Counted from the first letter of the stretch, positions 54,622 through 64,000 are shown. The stretch is DNA of 64,000 bases from Phycisphaerales bacterium (GCA_020639075.1 JACKHI010000002.1:806001-870000); one strand, 5' to 3'. A program made the numbers and translations. Notes: a model not told the origin generated them from the sequence alone.

Positions 54622-57600
54622 TCAGCGCGTCGCCTCAACCCGCCGTACACCCGGCAACACCGAAAGATCCGCCAGTCGCGACAACGGAATCTCGCCGACA
54701 ACGACATTCGCGGCCGACACGACGGACTCAACCTGCAGTCCAGTACCTTTGACTGCCGCCAGCGTGGCACTCTGCGAATCCGCCAGCAACACGCTGACGG
54801 TCACGCCGTCGGGCCCGATGCGAGGATCGATCAAGCCGTTACGGCGATCCGACGCTGCCGGCGCCTTGCCCGCCATCAACCCGAGCAATGGCGCATCCAG
54901 GCACGCCGCAATCCGCTTCGAACGCGCGGCTGCGGCATCGAGTTCCTTCGCCGCGTCCGCGAGTACGGCGCTCAGCGATGGCGGCGGTCCAACGATGTCC
55001 GCATGTTCTCCAAGCACCGCGTCCAGCAACTCCCGCGCAAGCCGATCCGTCGGGAAGGTATCGAGCAGGGCGATGACGTCGTCCGCGCCGGCAAGTCCGG
55101 CACGAATCCGCGCCGCCAATTGATACACACTCAACGCCGTCGACGGTGCCTCAAACCGCGCCGTGCGCAATTCCGACAGCCAGGCCGCCAGCGAGCGATG
55201 AAACGCGGGCGACTGCGTGATCGTCACGCGATCTCCCGCAATCACAGCGCCCGTCCGCACGCGCCCCGCATGCGACAGCGCATTGGCGTCCGTGAGGTTC
55301 ACGAGGAAAGCGCCCATCCGCCAGTTCGGCGGCAACGACGCGTTGCTGTCGTCGAGTTGTACGGCGTCCGGTAGGTCGGCGGTTGCGAAAAAGTCGGCGA
55401 TGTCGTATGTGATCGTCGCCAGTCCCAGCATACGCAGCGCCGTCGATTGCGTCGTAATGAGAGTCCCGTCGCGCGTCGCCACAAAGTCCAACGGCTCGCC
55501 GTCGCCGGAACAGGCGGCAAGGATCGTTGCCAATGCGTCGGCGAGCGGGCCGGCCTCAGTAGCAGCCGTGAATGTCGAGTCGCAGCCATAGCCGGCAGCA
55601 TGAAGTGACAGGGCGTCAATGGCAACGGTCGTCTTGGTGTCATCGCCCAGTTGCTCCATCGCTGATTCAAGAGTGAAGTTGTCGAATGAATGCGATTCGA
55701 CGTTTCGATCGAATGACGCGATCGCTTCCTCGGTTTCAGGCGCCGATGCGGCATTGCTCGCAGCGTCGCGCTGGCTTCTCACGACAAATTTCTTCGCTGT
55801 GCCCTTGGGTGCTGCTTCCTCGCCGAGCTCCGCCTGCGAGGCGTTTGCACCTCGAGCTGCGGGTGATCTGCGACCTCGTGAATCATAAGGGCGCGTTCTC
55901 GTCGCTGTTGTGTTCCCTGGGATGGACCGATCATCCGTTCGCAGTTTTTCGATAAGTGCCCGAGTTTCTTCCGGCGTAATATCCCTGAGCGCAAAGACAG
56001 CTCGCTTTTGAGAGCCCATCGGCGGTGACGCTGCCATGAAATCGTTCGGGGCGTCCTTGAGTTCCTCTGAAGAAGCGTCGGGACCGGCGATAATGAGTTC
56101 CCCGTCGGGACCGGCCGTTAACGAATCGCCCAATTCCAGTTCAGCGACCGGCTCGCCAGTCGCAATGCCTTTAGTGCTTACGTCAAGGCCTGCGGTCGCG
56201 AGAAATTCGGGGGCGTCTGTATTCGATGTATCCGCGTATAGCGTCTTAGTCGAATTGCTTGTATCCGCTGGGGATACAGGATTCACTCTTGAGTCATAGC
56301 CAAGAAAATCACGACCGATCCTTGCATCGACAAGCAGATCGGCCCCGGCAGTACCGGGTTTTATGGCCTGACCCGCGGAGGTGTCATCTTCGAACAACCG
56401 CTTCCCAAGTGTGTCCGATACTGCGCTCGTCGAGGTGCGTGCATAAGGTATGCCGAAGGACATCGTGCTGTCCGCACTGTTGTCGTCCGCAGTTGTCGTG
56501 CGGGAGAAGAAGTAAACCGGATCGAAAGCGGCATCCGCCTGCACCGATTGAGCAACACGATCGCTCACGGACGGCGAAGAGACCGCGTCCAGAGCGGGGA
56601 TAGTATCAATCGTATATCCGGATAGAGAGGCTAAACCGTTCGGATCCGGAGTCATAGAAGATACGCCTTTGTCGCGCACTCTTCCAAAATTGTCGTCCGA
56701 ACTCGATCCACGAACCTCGATTCGTTCCGGAACCTCCCCCAATTGTCCATCCCGACCAGCAGATAAGGTCGGCGTACCGAAAGAAAGTGCTATCTTTGAG
56801 TCGTTGTTGCCCGCTGAATCAGCCCGCGTAACTGAGTCTCTCGCATCGACGAAAAACACCGGACGAAAGCCTCCAGTGCCACCGGCCGTTGCAGGTGTGA
56901 TCGAAAGGCCGGCTGTTGGTGTCGCGTCATAACTCTCCGCGGCAACGTGAATATCTGCGGGTATGTTTGACGGCGCGACTGGCACGCCCGACGGCTGGCC
57001 GAACGCCAAAAAAGGTTGTGTCTGCGTTCCCGCGAACGCGGCGGCGTCATTCGCTCGATCGTTCGTCGTTGTCGGTGCGATGTACTGCTTCGGCGAATTG
57101 GTCGAGTCGCGAACGACAGTCGTCCAGAGGTTGACGCTCGTCGGATCAGCGGTCGCCGTCTGAGTCGAGATTCCACGCCCGCTTCCTCGGCCTCCGCCGC
57201 CAAGTCCGCCGCCCTGGCCGACGAATCGACCGCCGCTGATTCCGCCGGCAGACGTCCGCTCGGCTAAATAGCTGCGAGGAACAATCGGGCTGGCCCTTTT
57301 ACCCGTTGTCGCTGCAGAAGCGTCGGTCGGCACGAGACCGGGTTTACCGAAAGGTTGCCCAAATGCCTGGGCCGGTGGACCGGCATCGGGGGTGATGCAG
57401 GCATCCGATCTTCCTCCCAGCGCTAGGTCCACGTGCTGAGTGTCGAATTGCGACCATGCCCCGATCATCGGGCGGCTCTCTTCCTTGTCGCTGAATGCGT
57501 CATCGTCGAGCGCCGCGACGGTATCCCCGAGGAGTCCCTCCGAATCAGCCGGGTCGTCATTGCCTTCCTCCGCCGCCCACTCATCGATTGTCAGTCGCCG

Positions 57601-60600
57601 AGCGGCGATTTTCGGCCAGTTCTTCGGATACTTCATGTTATCGTGATACGGAATGCCCGACAGATCATTTTCAATCAGCAAATCGCGCGATTGGCTCTTT
57701 CGCTCACCGACAACTTCGCGGTCGCGGATGCTCTGCGCGAGATCCTCCAACGTGTCGCGCATCCAGAGGGCCTGCTCCTGATCAGGCTGGATCACCAGAA
57801 TCTGGTCAAGCACCTGGACGGAATCGCCAAGTCGGCCCTCCTTGCGATATTCGGTCGCACGGTCCATCAACTCGCGGATCTGTCTTTCCTTCGTCTGCTG
57901 GATCAGCGCAATTCGCTCGGATTTGCTTAGGCCAGAATGCGTGGACTGCGATCGATTCTCGCCCTGCGAAGACTCCTCCGGCTCCGTCTCGATAATCCTC
58001 TCCATCTCCGGAATCTGCGTCTTCATGTCCTCGCTCACCTCCGCGCCTTCGCCGGCGGCGGCGGACTGGCGGAGGCGAAGGTCCGCGAGCAGTCTTTGCA
58101 GCTTGTGATGGTTGTTAGATGTCTGCGTGACGACCAATTGGTCGTTCAGCGTTGCGACTGAGCCTGTGTTGCCGCCGAAATCCTGCCAGCTTTCAGGCGC
58201 GACGACCGACTGAATCAGGTCGATAAGTGTCTGCATCTTGTCGGTGTTCGCATTAGCGCCTGCTTCATCGTTGCCTGTCCCCGCCTCCTTTTCAGGAATC
58301 GACAACAAGAGATCCTGCACGTTGTAAACATGCACTTGCGTGTGACCGCTGATGTCTTCGCTTGTGGAAATCCGCACAATCCCATCGTCGATCTCGTACT
58401 CGAGATCGACTTCACCGCCGCTTATCTCGTCGAGAATCAGTTCGAGCGCCTTTTTGTACGTAACATCAGTCAATTCGAGCGAGACTTCCGCGTCCCTCTC
58501 GATCGCGACGTCCTCCATCGCCCGCCAGCCGGGGACGATGTCGAGATTGGTTCGCGTGCGCAGCGTGTCGATGACCTCTTCAAACGTTGCGCGATCAAAC
58601 CGCAATTCGTCTGCACGCGTATTCAGGACATCTCGCGCCCTGCGCGTCGATTCGGACTCTCGCAGTTCTTCCGTGCTTTGGCGACGTGCCGCGATTTCCG
58701 GCCAGTTCTCGGGATTGGTGATGTTCTCGTGATCGGGCAGACCGTCGCTATCAATGTCATGAATATCCGCCGCCGAGCCGTCCTCGGCGTCAGATTCCCC
58801 GCTGGATGCGGTCGTTGAATCCGCAGGCCCTCGGAACTCCGGTATGGAGATTGGAAGGTCGTTGTTGTTGATGTCATACATCGCAAGCGGCGTCGTTCGT
58901 TGAAGATGCTCCGCCGTAGAGATGCGAATGATGCCTTCGTCGATTCTATAACCAAGTTTAACTTCGCGGCCGCCGACCTGGTCGAGAATCGCCTCGAGCG
59001 CTTCCTGATAAGAGACATCCGTCAGGTCAAGCGAGATTTCGCTGCCCTTCTCGATCGCGACAGCTTCCATCGGTGACCAAGCCGGGACGATGTTCAGATT
59101 CGTTTGCCGACGCAATTCGGCGAACACATCCTCAAGTCTCGCACCATCGAAGTGGAGATTGGCCACATGCGAAGAGAGCTTCTGCTCTGTCCTGCGATTG
59201 TACTCCTCGGGATCCTGTCGCCCGTTCTGGTCATCGAGCACTGTCAGCATATTGGGACGACTTGTAGTGAATTCAGAGATGTCCAGCGTCGGCTTTTCGA
59301 TGGAGATGCCGGAATCATCACTAGCATTTTCTCTCTCGATAACCTCTGAGGCCGCCTGCACCGCCTGCTGATAAAGGTAATACCGCTCACCGACGATCTG
59401 CCGACTCACCTCGTCCGGCCATGCTTCATAACCCGCCGCATTCACCAGCAACTGCTGCGCGACGTCGCTCTCCGGCGTCGTACCGTCCGGCGGTTCCACG
59501 GGCACATGAATCCGCGTCGGTTCACCACCCAGGGTCACGCGGAGCTGTTCCACGGCCACGAAACTTGTGTACTGCGTCATGATCTGGAACGTCTCGCCGA
59601 TATCGATGACTTCCTGCCGCCACTCGTCGGGGAACGCGTTCTGTTGCGCCGCCTTCAGGTCGCGATTCATGATCGAATCGACTTTCGCCCGCGCCCACAA
59701 CGCCGGCAGCACCGTGTTCTGCGGTTCGAATTCCGGTAACTCGACGTCGATCGTCTTTTCAAAGGGTCCATCCGCTGCGTCGCCGCGAATCGTGATCGTG
59801 CCCGTGCCGGGAAGCACATACCTTGCGTGAATCACAATGGGGCGCTCATCAAACAAGTCCGGCAGGGCTGCTGGTAGCATGTCGACGATGTCGAGGCCAT
59901 CCGAAAACTCGATACTCGGATTCAGCAACACGGGCGAACGCATTCGCTGCACGAATCGCTCGACGGCGGCATGCGCGTCGTCTTCCAGCGTGATCACATC
60001 GCCTGCGCCTCGGCCCGCCTCGGCCATACCGTCGAGCAGAAAACGATTGACGCTGTTGCCGATGCCCATGCTGAAGAAGCGCGTGCGACCCGCCGTGTTG
60101 CGAATCTCATCGATGATGGACATGTCGTTGCCGACTTCGCCGTCCGTCAGGAAGCAGACAACGCGCAGAGGCGACGGTTCCGCCCATTCCCTCGGCACAT
60201 GAATGCCCGCTTCCACAACGAATCGCGGATCCTCTCCACCCGTCCAGCGGCCGGTCAGCAGCATTGCCGAGGCGTCGTCGTGGTCGTGGATCTGGAATCC
60301 GTCGAACTCGATGAATTCGTCGTTGCTCGTCCGTACGCCTTCGATCCACTCGCCCGTGCGTCGGTCTGTATAGCCATCGACCTCCTCGCATTTCACGAGA
60401 ACGCTGACGCGCCGATCGTCGGCCGGCAGCGTCGCGAGCTGAGACGGTGCAATCGTGCCGGCTGGCCGTTTTGTGGGGCCGAACTCATCCAGCTCGATGT
60501 AGTCATAACCGTCGGCATCGCTGTGAAGACTGCCCATCAGTATTAACGACATACCCGGTCGAAGGGAATCGACAGGCTGGCGCAGACCGCGGACGTAGAG

Positions 60601-62622
60601 TGTCGATTCGTCGGCGAACCTGATAGCTGCCATATACGGATCGTCGCCCGACTCAGGTCGCAGTTGAACAAGATCGTTCGGCTCCAGCCTGACGACGACA
60701 AAGCGACCGTCGGCTTGCGACTGCGCAAGCTCGTCAAGATGGATCGCGTTGAACACCTTCGTGAGGTCATCGAAGATAGCGGCCCTGTCGGCGACTTCCG
60801 ACGACAGTGCCATGCGCACGGCGTTCATCATCTCCGTACCGCCGTTGCTGTCGTGCTTCATCACGAAGACATGTGCTTCGTCGATATTCTCCGTTGTCGC
60901 TTCACGGGGCGAGTCCCAAAGCCGCGTTGCGTTGTCGCTGAACGCGATGACGTTGAACGTGTCGTTCGGCCCCATCGACTCGAGGGCGTTCGCCATGACC
61001 TGCCGCGCCTTGTCCAGCGGTTGGCCCTTCATCGAGCCCGACGTGTCGATCACAAAGACGAGTTCCCGCGGGACGAGATCGTTCGCCTCCACGCGAGACG
61101 GCGGATCGATCATGATTGTCACGAAGTTCCCCAAGTCGCTCGTGTGCGCCAAAACGCTGTCGGTGATTTCCTCCGTCATGGGCCGCCATCGGAGCACGAA
61201 GTCGCGATTCGGGATGTCGGCGACGTCGGCAAGATCGATCGTGCTGCGCGTCGGCAGGCCGTCTGCGTTGAATGCCTCATTCCTGACAATCGTCGCATGC
61301 AGCGGCGTCTCCAGGTCCGTGATGCCGGGGCCGCCGGTGTCGAGCGTCACACCGATCGAGATGTCGTGACCGGCTCGCGTGCCCGGCGCGGCGGCGGGCG
61401 GCGTGATGCGCGGTGCATCTGGCACGGCGCTGGTTCCGTGTTGAAGAAGATTGCGATCGAAAGCGAACCAGCGATTGCCGACATAGCCTGTGCCGTTCGA
61501 GTAGATCGCGCCTTGTTCGTCGGGCACATCCTCGTAATCGACTACGAACGATGCGACTTCGGTCGTCGCCTCACCATCGGCGTCGGATTCCCACGCCGTT
61601 GCGTCGACGATATCAATCGGCGTCGCAGATTCAATCGACACTGATGGGGCGTTGAACAGAACCAACTCCGTCTTCTCAACGGCCTGGAGCCGGCCGGGGG
61701 CCAGCAGATTCACGCCATCTCTGGGAGTTGCGAATCGGCCCGCATCGCCGAGCGGTCTGTCATCCGACGACGGGATGTACCTCGGCGCGACGGTCATTGG
61801 AAACGCGAATTCGCAAACGCCGTCGCTCGGCGTAATCGTCTCGACGTAGCTGATCTCGACGAGGATCTCCGCGCCGGGCTCGATGTTGGCGACAGATTGC
61901 GTGAAAATGTTCGGTCGTTCCTGTTCGAGCAGGGCGGCGACGTGTCCTTGTTGCTTCGCCGTGTTGTAGATCTCTTTCGCTTGCTCGCGTTCGTGGACTT
62001 CGCCGACGATGACGCGATCGCCGATGCTCATCGTCATACGATCGACGGCGCCGTCGTGGCCCATCGGAAACGTGTAGACGGCCTCGATCTTCTCGTGATA
62101 CGGATTGTGAAACGTCTGCCAGAGCGTGACGCGTGCGAAGCGACCGCTGATGTCGACATCGACGTAGGTGTCTTTGAGCGGGCACGGACCTTTGACGCGC
62201 CCCGCCTCGTCCAGCGCCGTCAACGCGCCGCCTTCCGGCGCGTAGATGACGTCCGCATGCGTTCGCTGCTGTCGACTGGGGTTGAACGCGATGAGGACGG
62301 CGATCAGCAGGATTGCGGCGGCGGCCGGGCTGAATCTCGCAGCGAGCGTTCGCCACTGGTGCAATCGGCCGGAGGCGCGCAGCCTAGCGAAGAGCATCGT
62401 ATGACCATTGTCATCTGCGCGGTTGTGGACGGCCGTCGCGGCAGTGAGGGATTTCGATCTTGCGGCTGGTTTGTTCGCGCTTAATGCCGCGAGCAGACGA
62501 TCACGACCCGTTTTTGCGGCATCCATGTTCTCGGTGTGCCAGTCGCGCAGCAGGGCGTCGAGTTCCCGCATGTCGGGGGCGTCGTCGCTGTCGTTCCGGT
62601 CTTGATTGAATCGTTCGTTCAT
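54622..62622 (-). CDS. Giant membrane-anchored VIT/VWA/STN protein, coupled to an ECF sigma factor
   Basis: A 2666-residue protein. Residues 1-98 are polar (MRELDALLRDWHTENMD) and likely cytoplasmic, where an anti-sigma region would sit. Residues about 99-113 are a membrane helix (AAAAILLIAVLIAF). A VIT domain (about 120-300) has TLWQTFHNPYHEKIEAVYTF. A VWA domain starts at about 520 (FVIDTSGSMKG) but its later TDGEVGND strand lies near 826, so about 200 residues are inserted. STN-like modules occur at about 1150-1240 and 1337-1425 and another near 2308. Residues 1740-2200 are Gly/Ser/Thr-rich with FGxP repeats. ATG 62622 overlaps the sigma factor stop (ATGA). Proposed role: surface sensing or adhesion coupled to sigma control. 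Confidence 0.85.
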   Translation of the reverse strand: MNERFNQDRNDSDDAPDMRELDALLRDWHTENMDAAKTGRDRLLAALSANKPAARSKSLTAATAVHNRADDNGHTMLFARLRASGRLHQWRTLAARFSPAAAAILLIAVLIAFNPSRQQRTHADVIYAPEGGALTALDEAGRVKGPCPLKDTYVDVDISGRFARVTLWQTFHNPYHEKIEAVYTFPMGHDGAVDRMTMSIGDRVIVGEVHEREQAKEIYNTAKQQGHVAALLEQERPNIFTQSVANIEPGAEILVEISYVETITPSDGVCEFAFPMTVAPRYIPSSDDRPLGDAGRFATPRDGVNLLAPGRLQAVEKTELVLFNAPSVSIESATPIDIVDATAWESDADGEATTEVASFVVDYEDVPDEQGAIYSNGTGYVGNRWFAFDRNLLQHGTSAVPDAPRITPPAAAPGTRAGHDISIGVTLDTGGPGITDLETPLHATIVRNEAFNADGLPTRSTIDLADVADIPNRDFVLRWRPMTEEITDSVLAHTSDLGNFVTIMIDPPSRVEANDLVPRELVFVIDTSGSMKGQPLDKARQVMANALESMGPNDTFNVIAFSDNATRLWDSPREATTENIDEAHVFVMKHDSNGGTEMMNAVRMALSSEVADRAAIFDDLTKVFNAIHLDELAQSQADGRFVVVRLEPNDLVQLRPESGDDPYMAAIRFADESTLYVRGLRQPVDSLRPGMSLILMGSLHSDADGYDYIELDEFGPTKRPAGTIAPSQLATLPADDRRVSVLVKCEEVDGYTDRRTGEWIEGVRTSNDEFIEFDGFQIHDHDDASAMLLTGRWTGGEDPRFVVEAGIHVPREWAEPSPLRVVCFLTDGEVGNDMSIIDEIRNTAGRTRFFSMGIGNSVNRFLLDGMAEAGRGAGDVITLEDDAHAAVERFVQRMRSPVLLNPSIEFSDGLDIVDMLPAALPDLFDERPIVIHARYVLPGTGTITIRGDAADGPFEKTIDVELPEFEPQNTVLPALWARAKVDSIMNRDLKAAQQNAFPDEWRQEVIDIGETFQIMTQYTSFVAVEQLRVTLGGEPTRIHVPVEPPDGTTPESDVAQQLLVNAAGYEAWPDEVSRQIVGERYYLYQQAVQAASEVIERENASDDSGISIEKPTLDISEFTTSRPNMLTVLDDQNGRQDPEEYNRRTEQKLSSHVANLHFDGARLEDVFAELRRQTNLNIVPAWSPMEAVAIEKGSEISLDLTDVSYQEALEAILDQVGGREVKLGYRIDEGIIRISTAEHLQRTTPLAMYDINNNDLPISIPEFRGPADSTTASSGESDAEDGSAADIHDIDSDGLPDHENITNPENWPEIAARRQSTEELRESESTRRARDVLNTRADELRFDRATFEEVIDTLRTRTNLDIVPGWRAMEDVAIERDAEVSLELTDVTYKKALELILDEISGGEVDLEYEIDDGIVRISTSEDISGHTQVHVYNVQDLLLSIPEKEAGTGNDEAGANANTDKMQTLIDLIQSVVAPESWQDFGGNTGSVATLNDQLVVTQTSNNHHKLQRLLADLRLRQSAAAGEGAEVSEDMKTQIPEMERIIETEPEESSQGENRSQSTHSGLSKSERIALIQQTKERQIRELMDRATEYRKEGRLGDSVQVLDQILVIQPDQEQALWMRDTLEDLAQSIRDREVVGERKSQSRDLLIENDLSGIPYHDNMKYPKNWPKIAARRLTIDEWAAEEGNDDPADSEGLLGDTVAALDDDAFSDKEESRPMIGAWSQFDTQHVDLALGGRSDACITPDAGPPAQAFGQPFGKPGLVPTDASAATTGKRASPIVPRSYLAERTSAGGISGGRFVGQGGGLGGGGRGSGRGISTQTATADPTSVNLWTTVVRDSTNSPKQYIAPTTTNDRANDAAAFAGTQTQPFLAFGQPSGVPVAPSNIPADIHVAAESYDATPTAGLSITPATAGGTGGFRPVFFVDARDSVTRADSAGNNDSKIALSFGTPTLSAGRDGQLGEVPERIEVRGSSSDDNFGRVRDKGVSSMTPDPNGLASLSGYTIDTIPALDAVSSPSVSDRVAQSVQADAAFDPVYFFSRTTTADDNSADSTMSFGIPYARTSTSAVSDTLGKRLFEDDTSAGQAIKPGTAGADLLVDARIGRDFLGYDSRVNPVSPADTSNSTKTLYADTSNTDAPEFLATAGLDVSTKGIATGEPVAELELGDSLTAGPDGELIIAGPDASSEELKDAPNDFMAASPPMGSQKRAVFALRDITPEETRALIEKLRTDDRSIPGNTTATRTRPYDSRGRRSPAARGANASQAELGEEAAPKGTAKKFVVRSQRDAASNAASAPETEEAIASFDRNVESHSFDNFTLESAMEQLGDDTKTTVAIDALSLHAAGYGCDSTFTAATEAGPLADALATILAACSGDGEPLDFVATRDGTLITTQSTALRMLGLATITYDIADFFATADLPDAVQLDDSNASLPPNWRMGAFLVNLTDANALSHAGRVRTGAVIAGDRVTITQSPAFHRSLAAWLSELRTARFEAPSTALSVYQLAARIRAGLAGADDVIALLDTFPTDRLARELLDAVLGEHADIVGPPPSLSAVLADAAKELDAAAARSKRIAACLDAPLLGLMAGKAPAASDRRNGLIDPRIGPDGVTVSVLLADSQSATLAAVKGTGLQVESVVSAANVVVGEIPLSRLADLSVLPGVRRVEATR

Positions 62623-63164
62623 GACTGGGGGACCTCCCGCATGGCATTGGCGAGTCGCTGTCGCGCTCGCGCCAGGAGCTTGTAAAAACCGCTGCGCGAC
62701 AGGCCGAGCGTCTCGGCCGCGGCGTTGGCGGCGTCGTCTTCGAGATAGAACAGGTGGATGGCGAGTCGTTCGTCGTCGGGCAGCGTGTTGATCGCATGCG
62801 TCAGGGATTGCATCCGTTCGGCGCGAATGGCGTCGTCCGTCACGCGGGGCTGTTCGATCGCGGCGAGTCGAATCGTCATGGCCTGCTCCTCGTGATGATT
62901 TCTGCGGCGTAAGGCGCGACGTCTCTCGGCGCAGACGCGCCGGGAGATGCCGATGAGCCAGGATCGCAGCGCGTTGGGTGATACGACCTGGTCAAGCAGA
63001 TCAAACGCGCGGAGGAAGGCTTCCTGGGCCGCGTCCGTTCCGTCGCCATCGCCGCGGGATCGGCAATACGAGATCACGAACGCCGAGTGCCGGTCGTAGA
63101 TCCGGGCAAACGCGGCGTGATCGCCCGCCTTCGCGGCGGTCAGATCCCGATCCTCTGGCGTCAT
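62619..63164 (-). CDS. ECF-type RNA polymerase sigma factor
   Basis: A 181-residue sigma70-family ECF factor. Region 2 has YDRHSAFVISYCRSRGDG and the core helix AAQEAFLRAFDLL with ALRSWLIGISRRVCAERRR. Region 4 has LPDDERLAIHLFYLEDD and the helix-turn-helix AAETLGLSRSGFYKLLARAR. Length fits the family. It is expected to direct RNA polymerase to its own promoters and to be held by a membrane partner, probably the overlapping giant gene. ATG 63164 has GGAG 6 nt upstream. Confidence 0.93.
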   Translation of the reverse strand: MTPEDRDLTAAKAGDHAAFARIYDRHSAFVISYCRSRGDGDGTDAAQEAFLRAFDLLDQVVSPNALRSWLIGISRRVCAERRRALRRRNHHEEQAMTIRLAAIEQPRVTDDAIRAERMQSLTHAINTLPDDERLAIHLFYLEDDAANAAAETLGLSRSGFYKLLARARQRLANAMREVPQS

Positions 63165-63479
63165 CACAAGCTCCAATGGCCGGTCGGAGAGGGAGTGTCC
63201 ACCGCAATCTTATGAAAAACGGCCCGCGCCGGCGCGGAAATCCGCCTCGGAACCTTGACATGACTCTGCAGGTGCAGACATCAGGCGATCGCCCGCATGA
63301 GCGCCGAGTGCCTATGCCGAGGAGCGCGTGGCTCGCTACGCAAAGCTCGCCGGTCTGAACGCTTCCACGGAGACACGCGCGTCAACGCGCGAAAGACCGC
63401 CGGCCACTTGGTTTTCGACAGGTTGAGGATACCAGGCGATCCAATATCGTTGGAAGGCCGGTGGTGCAAGTGACGGCTT
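63165..63479. other. 315-bp intergenic stretch upstream of the sigma factor gene
   Basis: No credible gene. The sigma-gene promoter should lie here on the minus strand; a weak TAAGAT hexamer is seen within TCATAAGAT near 63210, but no good -35 goes with it. Confidence 0.3.
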
Positions 63480-64000
63480 CTACGGCACAGTCGGAGCGAT
63501 CGGCGCCGGCCGGCATTGCGGACATGGTTTGCGACCCGCCGCGATCGCATCCTCATAGCTCTTGAAGACGGAGAGGTTGGACGCAAAGATCTTCGCGGCG
63601 CATTCCGCATCGGCACTGTGGAATACGCGACCGCGAGCGGACGCGATGAACGGATAACCGGATACGTCGACGATGTCCGGCCAGGGTTCTCGATACGTTG
63701 ACAAGTCGCTATCCGGCGACAGCAGCATCTTCGCCGTCGGCGTTGTGGAGGGAGTAGGAACAGAGGTCGGCGAAGGTTGCGGCTCTCGTGATGCGGCTTC
63801 CGGCGACTGCGACGGCGCTGTCGGCTGGTCTGTGGTCGCCCGCGGCATCGACGTTCGCGGCACGACGACGGGTTCGCCCGCGGCCTGTTCGCGATTCATC
63901 ATGTCGACCATCAAATAGAGCACGCTTCCGACGCTCAGCACAGCGCTGACAACGGCGGCGATCGCAACGAACGTCAGCGTGGCCTTGCGCTGTGCGCGCT
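63480..64000 (-). CDS. Membrane-anchored protein with Ada-like zinc motif, cut by window edge
   Basis: At least 173 residues are encoded before the window end; the frame is still open at 64000, so the true start is outside. An N-terminal hydrophobic helix (LTFVAIAAVVSAVL, then SVLYLMV) is followed by a long Pro/Ser/Thr-rich linker and a C-terminal domain: YPFIASARGRVFH, ADAECAAKI, FKSYEDAIAAGRKPCPQC. This His/Cys layout resembles the zinc-binding module of Ada-type proteins, which also occurs at the ends of secreted nucleases. Function unknown. Confidence 0.7.
   Translation of the reverse strand, partial: RAQRKATLTFVAIAAVVSAVLSVGSVLYLMVDMMNREQAAGEPVVVPRTSMPRATTDQPTAPSQSPEAASREPQPSPTSVPTPSTTPTAKMLLSPDSDLSTYREPWPDIVDVSGYPFIASARGRVFHSADAECAAKIFASNLSVFKSYEDAIAAGRKPCPQCRPAPIAPTVP

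Noticed and set aside
54622..62622. Assembly chimera as the reason for the giant gene
   Set aside because: The frame is uninterrupted over 8 kb with consistent codon use, ordered domains and internal homologous modules; a chimera is possible but nothing in the sequence suggests it.

Overview
The window is bacterial, about 60% G+C, and most likely from a planctomycete, probably of the Phycisphaerae type. The clues are a PEP-CTERM sorted surface protein, three extracellular proteins with planctomycete-style dockerin segments, a membrane protein ending in a CPxC...CPEC zinc ribbon, long sulfotransferase and amidohydrolase fusions, an ECF sigma factor coupled to a giant surface protein, and lpxA together with Rnf subunits. 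The assignment comes from protein family signatures only; there is no rRNA gene in the window. I saw no tRNA, insertion sequence, prophage or CRISPR array.

Layout. 1-1050: 3' end of atpD with a strong terminator. 1464-9609: GT-C glycosyltransferase, PEP-CTERM protein, phosphodiesterase-TPR-sulfotransferase fusion, beta-propeller lipoprotein. 9732-16143: UvrD-like helicase and a three-module amidohydrolase. 16180-22490: PQQ-type propeller and beta-hydroxyacid dehydrogenase (probable operon), a small membrane protein, a metallophosphoesterase, an M2/M3-like peptidase and a small coiled-coil protein. 22673-29569: VWA protein, subtilase with dockerin, RmlD-like reductase, Kelch protein with dockerin. 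29748-36101: YtcJ-like amidohydrolase, divergent ABC exporter operon, zinc-ribbon membrane protein and PolX. 36741-43858 (minus strand): YycJ-like MBL hydrolase, NAD synthetase, a redoxin selenoprotein read through an in-frame TGA, and a GH31 glycosidase. 44092-49937: aminotransferase, RarD, LpxA, RnfC, RnfD. 50374-54499: dockerin/GLUG surface protein, PilZ-REC-HPt-like regulator, KptA, UPF0173 hydrolase. 54622-64000 (minus strand): a 2666-residue VIT/VWA/STN protein translationally coupled to an ECF sigma factor, then an edge-truncated Ada-like zinc protein.

Strongest points for follow-up. (1) A redoxin with TGA at the first position of a W-x-P-Y-C active site, and a perfect stem-loop with a GG-starting loop about 20 nt downstream, is a convincing selenoprotein. 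(2) The ECF sigma and giant gene pair (4-bp overlap) looks like a surface-sensing system: the giant protein starts with an anti-sigma-like cytoplasmic segment and one membrane helix, and continues with VIT, an interrupted VWA and STN modules outside. (3) An intergenic element of GCAAA phased every 10 bp occurs twice, 52 kb apart, with conserved flanks. (4) Several genes have a -10-like hexamer 6-8 nt before the start codon and no Shine-Dalgarno, suggesting leaderless mRNAs.
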